Source: CAZCBD01 sp964496755 (GTDB lineage Bacteria > Bacteroidota > Ignavibacteria > Ignavibacteriales > Melioribacteraceae). Taken from it: a DNA stretch of 13,176 nucleotides. The DNA lies in the NCBI GenBank assembly GCA_964496755.1, contig CAZCBD010000067.1, forward strand, positions 1 to 13,176, written 5' to 3'. The notes under the pieces were generated by a model, which saw only the letters and a list, made by a program, of their open reading frames with translations, ran no database searches and was not told the DNA's origin. Positions within the stretch are counted from its first letter, which is position 1. Each line of letters begins with the position of its first letter. This document shows, piece by piece, positions 7,288-13,176 of the stretch. The position numbers and the translations under genes were made by a program.

Positions 7288-8234
7288 ATAAAACTGAAGT
7301 TGCTATTGGAATTGATATAGGCGGCACAAATACGGTTTTGGGCATGGTTAGTCGTAATGGAAAGATTCTTGAAAAAACTTCTATGCCCACAAATGCTGAT
7401 AAACCTGCTGCCGAATTATTTGAAAGAATATATAATGAGATTAAAATATTAAATCTCGAAAAATATAAACTTAAAGGAATTGGAGTAGGTGCTCCAAATG
7501 CAAATTACTATTCAGGTTGTATTGAAACCCCACCAAATCTTAGCTGGGAAAATGTTAATGTTATAGATTTATTAAGCAAATATTTTGATATTCCTATTGC
7601 ACTAACGAATGATGCAAATGCAGCTGCTTTGGGAGAAATGCTTTTTGGTGTTGCAAAGGGGATGAAAAATTTTATAGAGATTACCTTAGGAACCGGCTTG
7701 GGTAGTGGAATTGTAGTAAATGGTAAGTTGGTTTATGGACACGATGGATTTGCCGGTGAGTTAGGACACGTAATAGTTAAGGAAAACGGCAGAAAATGTG
7801 GCTGTGGCAGAAAAGGCTGTTTGGAAACATATGCATCTGCAACCGGTATAGTTACAACCGTTTTTGAATTATTGAAAAATAGTAATGATAGTGTGTTAAA
7901 AAATTATTCCTCTGAAAAATTGAATTCTAAAATAATATTTGAAGCAGCAAAAAATAATGATAAAATAGCATTGGAAGCTTTTGATTTTACTGCAAAAATT
8001 CTTGGTAAAGCTATTGCAAATGCAGTTGCTATTACAAGCCCCGAAGCAATCATACTTTTCGGAGGTTTGGCTAAAGCCGGCAACTTGCTTTTTCCGTTTG
8101 TTAAAAAATACATGGAAGAAAATATTTTGAATATATTTAAAAATAAAGTTAAAATATTACCTTCGGGGTTGGAAGAAAGTGATGCGGCAATATTAGGCTC
8201 GGCAGCATTAATTTGGGAAGAAATTTCCAAATAA
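7284..8234 (+). CDS. ROK-family sugar kinase, probable glucokinase
   Basis: A 316-residue cytoplasmic ATP-dependent sugar kinase, probably forming glucose 6-phosphate. The phosphate loop is DIGGTN (11-16), the catalytic base is Asp110 in TNDANAAALGE, a second nucleotide-binding loop is TLGTGLGSG (134-142), and the sugar-binding stretch is GELGH (158-162). Zinc ligands are His162 with Cys172, Cys174 and Cys179 in KCGCGRKGC. No N-terminal helix-turn-helix domain is present, so this is a kinase and not a NagC/Mlc-type repressor. The TTG start overlaps the permease TGA (TTGA), implying translational coupling. Fructokinase or N-acetylhexosamine kinase activity cannot be excluded, but the transporter context favours glucose. 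Confidence 0.9.
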   Translation: MNKTEVAIGIDIGGTNTVLGMVSRNGKILEKTSMPTNADKPAAELFERIYNEIKILNLEKYKLKGIGVGAPNANYYSGCIETPPNLSWENVNVIDLLSKYFDIPIALTNDANAAALGEMLFGVAKGMKNFIEITLGTGLGSGIVVNGKLVYGHDGFAGELGHVIVKENGRKCGCGRKGCLETYASATGIVTTVFELLKNSNDSVLKNYSSEKLNSKIIFEAAKNNDKIALEAFDFTAKILGKAIANAVAITSPEAIILFGGLAKAGNLLFPFVKKYMEENILNIFKNKVKILPSGLEESDAAILGSAALIWEEISK

Positions 8235-8278
8235 AATATTAACAAGCGAATTATTAAATTAACATACTTAAGAATTTA

Positions 8279-8312
8279 AATAATAGTCGAGGAATATGCC
8301 TCGACTATTATT
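8279..8312. terminator. Bidirectional terminator shared by the ROK kinase and ndk
   Basis: A 14-bp perfect stem, AATAATAGTCGAGG (8279-8292) with CCTCGACTATTATT (8299-8312), has a 6-nt loop. The two genes converge on it, and the last two paired bases belong to the ndk stop codon (8311-8313). Flanking T-rich sequence is modest on both strands, so termination may depend mainly on the long stem. Confidence 0.8.
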
Positions 8313-8757
8313 AATCTTCATCAACAATAAAATCATAATTATCAATCATTTGTTTGCGTGCAAAGAAAAATGCTATTTCATTCTGAGCATTTTCCGGAGA
8401 ATCGGAACCGTGAATAATATTATGAGTTATATCCTCGGCAAAACGAGCGCGAATAGTACCCGCCATAGCATTATTGGGATCAGTACTGCCAATTAATTTT
8501 CGAAAATCTTCAACCGCATTTTCTTTTTGCAAAGCTATGGGAATGCAAGGCCCTGAAGTCATATATTCTAATAATTCCTCAAAAAAAGGTTTGTCTTTAT
8601 GAATTTTATAAAAACCGGTAGCTGTTTCGCGCGAAAGTTTTAACATTCTCATTGCAATAATTTTAAAACCAGCTTCATTAATTTGAGTAATAATTTTTCC
8701 TGTGAGTTTTCTTGCAATAGCATCTGGCTTCAATATGGCCAAAGTAAGCTTATTCAT
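8311..8757 (-). CDS. ndk: Nucleoside diphosphate kinase
   Basis: It transfers the gamma phosphate from ATP to other nucleoside diphosphates by a phosphohistidine intermediate, balancing NTP and dNTP pools. The 148-residue protein has the N-terminal LAILKPDA block (6-13), the GTIRARFA segment (100-107), and the active-site His116 in NIIHGSDSPENA. Length is normal for bacterial NDK. The start is supported by GGAG (complement of 8763-8766), 5 nt before the first base of a run leading into the ATG. It lies downstream of sucD on the same strand, only 29 bp after the sucD terminator hairpin, so it probably depends on read-through from sucD or on a promoter overlapping that hairpin. Confidence 0.97.
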   Translation of the reverse strand: MNKLTLAILKPDAIARKLTGKIITQINEAGFKIIAMRMLKLSRETATGFYKIHKDKPFFEELLEYMTSGPCIPIALQKENAVEDFRKLIGSTDPNNAMAGTIRARFAEDITHNIIHGSDSPENAQNEIAFFFARKQMIDNYDFIVDED

Positions 8758-8773
8758 TTTTGCTCCAAAAGAT

Positions 8774-8806
8774 TAAAAAAATAAAAAGTCCCAAAAATTT
8801 GGGACT
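8774..8806 (-). terminator. Intrinsic terminator between sucD and ndk
   Basis: Bases 8787-8795 (AGTCCCAAA) pair with 8798-8806 (TTTGGGACT), realistically an 8-bp stem with a 4-nt loop. Read on the minus strand, the stem is followed by TTTTTATTTTTTTA, a good U-tract. It starts 6 nt after the sucD stop. The opposite strand has no U-tract, so it works in the sucD direction only. Confidence 0.85.
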
Positions 8807-8812
8807 AAAAAA

Positions 8813-9688
8813 TTATTTATTCAAAGCCTTAAACATAGTAATACCAATATCTGCAGGACTTTCAACAACATGAATACCCGCTCTTTTCATCGCTTTCATT
8901 TTTTCCTTGGCAGTGCCTTTACCACCGGAAATTATTGCTCCGGCATGTCCCATTCTTCTTCCGGGAGGAGCGGTTTGACCGGCAATAAATCCAACTACGG
9001 GTTTGGTAACATTCTTTTTAATATATGCTGCAGCCTCTTCTTCTGCAGATCCGCCAATTTCACCAATCATAACAATACCCTCGGTTTGAGGATCTTCATT
9101 AAACAATTTAATTATGTCTTTAAATTGAGAGCCGATAATCGGATCGCCACCAATTCCAACACAGGTTGACTGGCCTAACTTTAAATCCGTTAATTGTTTT
9201 ACAGCTTCGTAAGTTAAAGTTCCGCTTCGTGAAACAACACCTATTTTTCCTTTTTTATGAATAAATCCGGGCATAATTCCCATTTTAGCTTTCCCGGGCG
9301 ATATAATTCCCGGACAATTCGGGCCTATTAATCTGATATCTTTTTCTTTGATTACATTAAAAACATTAACCATATCTTTGGTGGGAATGCCTTCGGTAAT
9401 GCAAATAACCAGCTTAATACCGGCATCGGCAGCTTCAAGAATAGCATCGGCGGCAAACGGAGGGGGAACAAATATAATTGATGCAGTGGCTTTAGTTTCT
9501 TTTACGGCATCTGCAACAGTATTAAAAATAGGAATGGTTTTTTCAAACTTTTGTCCTCCTTTGCCCGGAGTTACTCCAGCAACAACGTTTGTTCCGTATT
9601 CTAGCATTTGCATAGTGTGGAATGAGCCTTCGCTTCCTGTAATTCCCTGAACAACTATTTTTGTTCTTTTGTCGAGTAAAATACTCAT
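8813..9688 (-). CDS. sucD: Succinyl-CoA synthetase (ADP/GDP-forming), alpha subunit
   Basis: It is the catalytic alpha subunit that interconverts succinyl-CoA and succinate with substrate-level formation of ATP or GTP in the TCA cycle. At 291 residues it is full length. Visible features are the CoA-binding Rossmann motif QGITGSEGSFH (14-24), the FVPPPFAADAI stretch (73-83), the IGPNCPG segment (121-127), and the phosphorylated histidine His248 in GRRMGHAGAI. The start ATG is preceded on the minus strand by AAAGG at 6-nt spacing (complement of 9695-9699). The beta subunit gene sucC, often adjacent, is not next to it here. It is divergent from dinB across a 145-bp or longer AT-rich gap. Confidence 0.97.
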   Translation of the reverse strand: MSILLDKRTKIVVQGITGSEGSFHTMQMLEYGTNVVAGVTPGKGGQKFEKTIPIFNTVADAVKETKATASIIFVPPPFAADAILEAADAGIKLVICITEGIPTKDMVNVFNVIKEKDIRLIGPNCPGIISPGKAKMGIMPGFIHKKGKIGVVSRSGTLTYEAVKQLTDLKLGQSTCVGIGGDPIIGSQFKDIIKLFNEDPQTEGIVMIGEIGGSAEEEAAAYIKKNVTKPVVGFIAGQTAPPGRRMGHAGAIISGGKGTAKEKMKAMKRAGIHVVESPADIGITMFKALNK

Positions 9689-9824
9689 AATCTACCTTTC
9701 ATTATTAGTTTCTGTCAATATTTTCAAAATAAGAAAATTATTATTTAGATTCTGTATAAAATATTAAATATTAAAATATTTTTTCAATTTATTTGGAAAT
9801 ATCGGATTGAATAATTAATATTAT

Positions 9825-9842
9825 AGTGTACATTTGAACACT
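9825..9842. promoter_or_regulatory. Candidate operator (imperfect inverted repeat) just before dinB
   Basis: AGTGTAC (9825-9831), a 4-nt spacer ATTT, then GAACACT (9836-9842): the arms pair at six of seven positions. It lies 12 bp before the dinB ATG. SOS polymerase genes are commonly LexA-controlled, and LexA sites are short dyads whose sequence differs between phyla, so this is a plausible LexA-type site. It matches none of the consensus boxes I know exactly. Confidence 0.35.
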
Positions 9843-9854
9843 TACGATAAAAAT

Positions 9855-11000
9855 ATGAGTATAATATTTCATTTGGATTTAGATGCGTTTTTTGTTTCCG
9901 TTGAAGAAATAATTGATCCATCAATTAAAGGATTGCCTGTAATTGTAGGAGCTGACCCTGATAGCGGTAGGGGAGTAATTTCCACATGCTCATATGCGGC
10001 AAGAAAATTCGGCTTGCATTCGGGTATGCCTATTGCCGAAGCTTTTAGGAAATGTCCGAACGGTATTTATTTGCGTGGACATATGAAGGCTTATTCTTTT
10101 TACTCTAAACAAGTTAAAAACTTATTGTCCGATTATGCTCCTGAGATTGAACAAGCTTCTATTGATGAATTTTATATGGATTTTACCGGAACGGAAAAAA
10201 TATACGGGAATCATTATGATTTCGCTAAATTTTTGCAAAAAGAAATATTTGATAAAATAAAATTGCCTTCTTCAATTGGAATTGCCACAAATAAAACAAT
10301 TGCTAAAATAGCTTCGGATTATCGCAAGCCAATGGGAATTACCGAAGTGAAATCCGGAAAAGAAAAAGATTTTTTGCTTCCACTAAAAATTTCGGCTATT
10401 CCGGGTGTTGGAAAAGTATTTACAAGAAATTTGCATAAACTTGGAATCTATTATGTGAAAGATGTTTTTGCTTACAGTGAAAGATATTTGGAATCTGTTT
10501 TTGGAAAATCAGGAAAGTTTCTTTGGAAAAAGGCAAACGGATTTGGAAAATCGAGATTAAACCATTTTTATAATCAAAAAAGTATTTCAAAGGAAAGAAC
10601 ATTTAAAGAGGATATTTACACAAAGAAATATCTGGAAAAAACTTTATTTAAATTAACCGAACAAGTATCACAGGAATTAAGAAACAAAAATAAAATAGCC
10701 GCAACGATATCAATAAAATTACGATATTCCGATTTTCAAACATTCACACGCTCAAAAACAGTTAATCCAACCAATGATGATAAAATCATATTTGATATTG
10801 CCAGCGAACTTTTAAATAAAATGAACAAACGGCGAGCTGGAATTCGGTTAATTGGTGTGGCGCTTTCTAATTTTAAAGATTCAACCGATCAGCTTAATTT
10901 GTTTGATAATCAAAAAATAATTCGCGCAAATATGTTTTCTGCAGTAAATTCAATCAGAAATAAATTCGGGTTTACTTCTATTAATGTAGGGATAAAATAG
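9855..11000 (+). CDS. dinB: DNA polymerase IV (Y-family translesion polymerase)
   Basis: It copies damaged DNA with low fidelity in the cytoplasm. From ATG at 9855 the protein has 381 residues. The metal-binding motif HLDLDAFF (6-13, Asp8, steric-gate Phe13) and the catalytic SIDEFYMD (102-109, Asp104 and Glu105) are intact. YAARKFGLHSGMP (48-59) belongs to the fingers. A helix-hairpin-helix segment IPGVGKVFTRNLHKLGI lies near 182-198, and the little-finger domain follows. QLNLF (346-350) matches the beta-clamp binding consensus, after which some 30 further residues end in SIRNKFGFTSINVGIK. An in-frame TTG at 9834 would add seven residues but lies inside the candidate operator and puts extra sequence before the usual N-terminus, so ATG 9855 is preferred although no clear Shine-Dalgarno is seen. 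Confidence 0.95.
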   Translation: MSIIFHLDLDAFFVSVEEIIDPSIKGLPVIVGADPDSGRGVISTCSYAARKFGLHSGMPIAEAFRKCPNGIYLRGHMKAYSFYSKQVKNLLSDYAPEIEQASIDEFYMDFTGTEKIYGNHYDFAKFLQKEIFDKIKLPSSIGIATNKTIAKIASDYRKPMGITEVKSGKEKDFLLPLKISAIPGVGKVFTRNLHKLGIYYVKDVFAYSERYLESVFGKSGKFLWKKANGFGKSRLNHFYNQKSISKERTFKEDIYTKKYLEKTLFKLTEQVSQELRNKNKIAATISIKLRYSDFQTFTRSKTVNPTNDDKIIFDIASELLNKMNKRRAGIRLIGVALSNFKDSTDQLNLFDNQKIIRANMFSAVNSIRNKFGFTSINVGIK

Positions 11001-11040
11001 AAAAAAAATTATATTTGAATCTTAAAATTATTAAGTGTTT

Positions 11041-11919
11041 ATGAATAGATATATTGATAGAAATATAATCCTACTATTCTTTGTTTCATTGGTTTGGGGC
11101 AGTACGTTCGTTTTTGTAAAACAAACGGTGGTTAATGTAAACGAATATTTAATAGTGTGTTTACGTACTTCTTTAGCGGCTTTTGTGATGTTGTTGTATC
11201 TTGGAATTAAACATAGGTATTACTTTAAAGAATTTAAATCAATAAAAAGGGGAATGATATTAGGAATATTTTTAGGTATTGTCTATTCTTCTCAAGTTAT
11301 CGGTTTAAAATATACTTCTACCGGCCATAGTGCTTTTATAACAGGTATTGCAGTTGTTTTAGTGCCTGTAATTATGTTTTTATTTTATAAACATAAATTT
11401 GCATATAAAGAATGGGGAGCTATTTTTACTGTTTTTATTGGATTGTTTTTTCTAACATACGATCCTAATACCGAAATTAATATTGGAGATTTAATAACTT
11501 TAATTACTGCGTTTACTGCTGCCATACATATTATCTTGGCAGGGAATTTTGTAAAACAATATAATGTTCTTGTTTTAATAACCTTTCAGTTTGTGGGAGC
11601 TTCTCTAATAACATTTATTGCTTTTATTTTTAAGGGAGAGTATTCAGTAGTAATGAATACTGCTGATATTTTATCGATTTTATATTTAGGATTCATTGGC
11701 ACTTTATTTTGCTATTTTGCTTCCGTATGGGCTCAAAAAAAAGTTTCAACAATTACTGTAGTTTTAATGTTTTCCTTAGAACCGATATTTGCCGCTGTGT
11801 TCGGTTTTTTTATATTAAATGAAATTTTGAATGCTAAAGAATTATTCGGTGCAGCGTTAATTTTTACCGGTATTATTTTTTATCAATATGCAAAAAAAAA
11901 TAGGATAAAAATTGATTAA
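11041..11919 (+). CDS. EamA/DMT-family permease
   Basis: A 292-residue inner-membrane protein of the drug/metabolite transporter superfamily, with about ten hydrophobic helices arranged as two EamA repeats. The N-terminal SLVWGSTFVFVKQ (16-28), RTSLAA and TGHSAFITGIAVVLVPV belong to repeat 1, and SLEPIFAAVFGFFILNE to repeat 2; these are recognisable EamA signatures. The tail KKNRIKID is basic. Substrate cannot be deduced; family members export amino acids, metabolites or drugs. The ATG at 11041 is chosen over GTG at 11035, which adds two residues; neither has a clear ribosome binding site. It starts 40 bp after dinB with no terminator seen between them, and it overlaps the next permease gene by 8 bp. 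Confidence 0.87.
   Translation: MNRYIDRNIILLFFVSLVWGSTFVFVKQTVVNVNEYLIVCLRTSLAAFVMLLYLGIKHRYYFKEFKSIKRGMILGIFLGIVYSSQVIGLKYTSTGHSAFITGIAVVLVPVIMFLFYKHKFAYKEWGAIFTVFIGLFFLTYDPNTEINIGDLITLITAFTAAIHIILAGNFVKQYNVLVLITFQFVGASLITFIAFIFKGEYSVVMNTADILSILYLGFIGTLFCYFASVWAQKKVSTITVVLMFSLEPIFAAVFGFFILNEILNAKELFGAALIFTGIIFYQYAKKNRIKID
11902..11905 (+). promoter_or_regulatory. Shine-Dalgarno supporting the TTG start of the second permease
   Basis: AGGA lies 6 nt before TTG at 11912, within the end of the preceding gene. No ATG occurs in frame until about 30 residues later, which would remove the first membrane helix, so the TTG is the likely start. Confidence 0.6.
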
Positions 11920-12751
11920 TCTTTTATTCTCCGTATTATCTTCTACTATAATTGCTTTAATTTTGAAATATAATTCAAGTAGCAAAGGCGAGCCAATTGT
12001 ATTACTAATGGGCAATTATTTCATAGCTTCTATCATTGGGGTGTTTCTCATCTTTATCGAAGGTGAAATTATTTTAAACTTAAAGCTAATTCTGTTTGGA
12101 ATTTTGATGGGGGGTATTTTTGTATCTTCATTTTTCATTTTTTCAAAAGCAATTGAATGTTCCGGAACCGCATTAGCTACTGTTAGCTCAAGAATATCAG
12201 TTGTAATTCCAATTTCCTTTTCAATTATCTTTTTTTCTGAAATTCCAACTATATTTCAGTTATCGGGAATATTGCTTCTAATCCCGATTTTAATATTTTT
12301 TTATTTTTCAATTAAAAGTTCAACTACGGAATTACGTAAAAATAGTTTTGGAATTTTACTTTTACTTTTGGTAGGAATAGGGATTGGCGATTTTGGAATG
12401 AAAATATTTAATCACTTTTTTGAAGCGGTTGCCAAACCTACATTTCTTTTTTCAATATTTTTTTCAGCATTAATAGTTACACTTGTTTTCATCGTTATCA
12501 AAAAAATTAGAATTAAACGGAATGATTTTTTATTAGGGAATGCATTGGGAATACCAAATATTTTAAGTTCTTTTTTTTTACTTGCTGCCCTGGAAGATTT
12601 ACCCTCAATTATTGTTTATCCATTAATAAATATAGGGGTAATTGTATTTACAGCGATATTAGCTTTCATAATTTGGAAAGAAAAAATTAATAAGTACGGA
12701 TTAACGGCAATTTTTTTAAGTGTTATTTTGATTTGGCTTTTGAGAAAATAA
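11912..12751 (+). CDS. Second DMT/EamA-like permease
   Basis: A 279-residue, very hydrophobic protein with about ten predicted helices in the DMT pattern: MGNYFIASIIGVFLIF early, KAIECSGTALATVSSRISVVIPISF in the middle (repeat 1 core), and LPSIIVYPLINIGVIVFTAIL followed by WKEKIN near the end (repeat 2 core). It is more diverged than its neighbour and has no recognisable substrate signature. It starts with TTG and overlaps the upstream permease by 8 bp in a different frame, so the two are translated from one message. They may work as a pair or be unrelated cargo of one operon. Its stop codon directly abuts the stop of the convergent kinase gene. Confidence 0.78.
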   Translation: MINLLFSVLSSTIIALILKYNSSSKGEPIVLLMGNYFIASIIGVFLIFIEGEIILNLKLILFGILMGGIFVSSFFIFSKAIECSGTALATVSSRISVVIPISFSIIFFSEIPTIFQLSGILLLIPILIFFYFSIKSSTTELRKNSFGILLLLLVGIGIGDFGMKIFNHFFEAVAKPTFLFSIFFSALIVTLVFIVIKKIRIKRNDFLLGNALGIPNILSSFFLLAALEDLPSIIVYPLINIGVIVFTAILAFIIWKEKINKYGLTAIFLSVILIWLLRK

Positions 12752-13176
12752 TTATTTTACACAAGGCAACATAAAGGAGAATTTTGACCCGTAATTTTTT
12801 TCGCTTTTAACAATTATCTTTCCTTGAGAAATTTCAATCAAATCTTTACACAAAGGTAAACCCAATCCGTTACCTTTTTCGGAAGCAGTGCCTAAAGTTG
12901 TAGAGCTTACATCAATTCTAAATAGATCGTTAATTGATTCTTTTTCTATGCCTACTCCGAAATCAATTATAGTTACTTTAATAAAATTTTGAGTGTTTGA
13001 TGATTTTATAATTATTTCCGAATCGGGATAAGAAAACTTAATTGCATTTGAAATAAAATTCCGGAATAAAGTTTCAAATACATTTTTATCGGCAAAAATC
13101 ATTCCTTTGTGATTTAGTTTAATTTTAATTTTTATATTTTTTTTCAAAGCAGAAAGATTAAGTAAATTTATTACTG
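12752..13176 (-). CDS. Sensor histidine kinase, C-terminal ATPase domain (5' end outside the window)
   Basis: The frame is open to the right edge, so only the C-terminal part of about 141 residues is seen. The HATPase_c features are in order: the N box FRNFISNAIKFS, the G1 box DFGVGI, the G2 box EKGNGLGLPLCKDL preceded by SSTTLGTAS, and the final GSKFSFMLP strand. The upstream residues NLLNLSALKKNIKIKI match the linker between the phosphorylated-His domain and the ATPase domain in PAS-type kinases. The phospho-acceptor histidine and any sensor or receiver domain lie outside. It converges with the permease gene, with no gap between the stop codons and no obvious terminator. Confidence 0.9.
   Translation of the reverse strand, partial: VINLLNLSALKKNIKIKIKLNHKGMIFADKNVFETLFRNFISNAIKFSYPDSEIIIKSSNTQNFIKVTIIDFGVGIEKESINDLFRIDVSSTTLGTASEKGNGLGLPLCKDLIEISQGKIIVKSEKNYGSKFSFMLPCVK

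Noticed and set aside
9713..9718. TTGACA on the minus strand upstream of sucD as a -35 box
   Set aside because: A -10 box at 17-bp spacing would fall on 9690-9695, overlapping the ribosome binding site and start region of sucD.
9834..9854. TTG at 9834 as the dinB start
   Set aside because: It adds seven residues not typical of DinB and falls within the candidate operator.
1..13176. A novel defence, mobile or biosynthetic system
   Set aside because: Every substantial reading frame belongs to a known housekeeping, transport or signalling family, and no integrase, transposase, repeats array or cluster of unknown genes is present.

Overview
This window is about 13.2 kb of AT-rich bacterial chromosome (roughly one third G+C by eye). 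It carries ordinary housekeeping and transport genes, densely packed with short intergenic gaps. Standard code is supported because TGA ends thrC and the sugar transporter gene. Several features fit a Bacteroidota/Chlorobiota-type bacterium, possibly Ignavibacteria: low G+C, mixed ATG/TTG starts, a secreted C1-family peptidase of the bleomycin-hydrolase kind, a GluP-like sugar transporter, and sucD without an adjacent sucC. That placement is an inference from gene content and not a measured phylogeny.

Layout. (1) Positions 1-4348, plus strand: threonine biosynthesis. It holds the homoserine dehydrogenase part of a probable bifunctional aspartokinase/homoserine dehydrogenase (cut by the window edge and apparently frame-interrupted near its left end), then asd, thrB and thrC. 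Together they cover aspartyl phosphate to threonine. A stem-loop spanning the thrC stop codon closes the unit. (2) Positions 4590-5837: a secreted papain-like (C1) peptidase alone between two terminators. (3) Positions 5926-8234: a two-gene sugar unit, a GluP/FucP-type MFS permease translationally coupled to a ROK-family sugar kinase, probably glucokinase. (4) Positions 8311-9688, minus strand: sucD followed by ndk, with a terminator hairpin between them. ROK and ndk converge on one bidirectional hairpin. (5) Positions 9855-12751, plus strand: dinB (DNA polymerase IV) and two adjacent, overlapping EamA/DMT permeases. (6) Positions 12752-13176, minus strand: the C-terminal ATPase part of a sensor histidine kinase, cut by the right edge. 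Its stop codon abuts that of the last permease.

The largest gene-free stretch is 4349-4589 (241 bp). It holds the thrC terminator and one inverted repeat, and I see nothing else in it. I found no tRNA, rRNA, CRISPR array, insertion sequence, phage gene or defence system, and nothing I would call a new biological system. The observations most worth checking are the two frame breaks at the left end of thrA, the terminator placed between sucD and ndk with no room for a separate ndk promoter, the Asn-to-Asp change in the peptidase active site, and an inverted repeat directly before dinB that could be an SOS operator.
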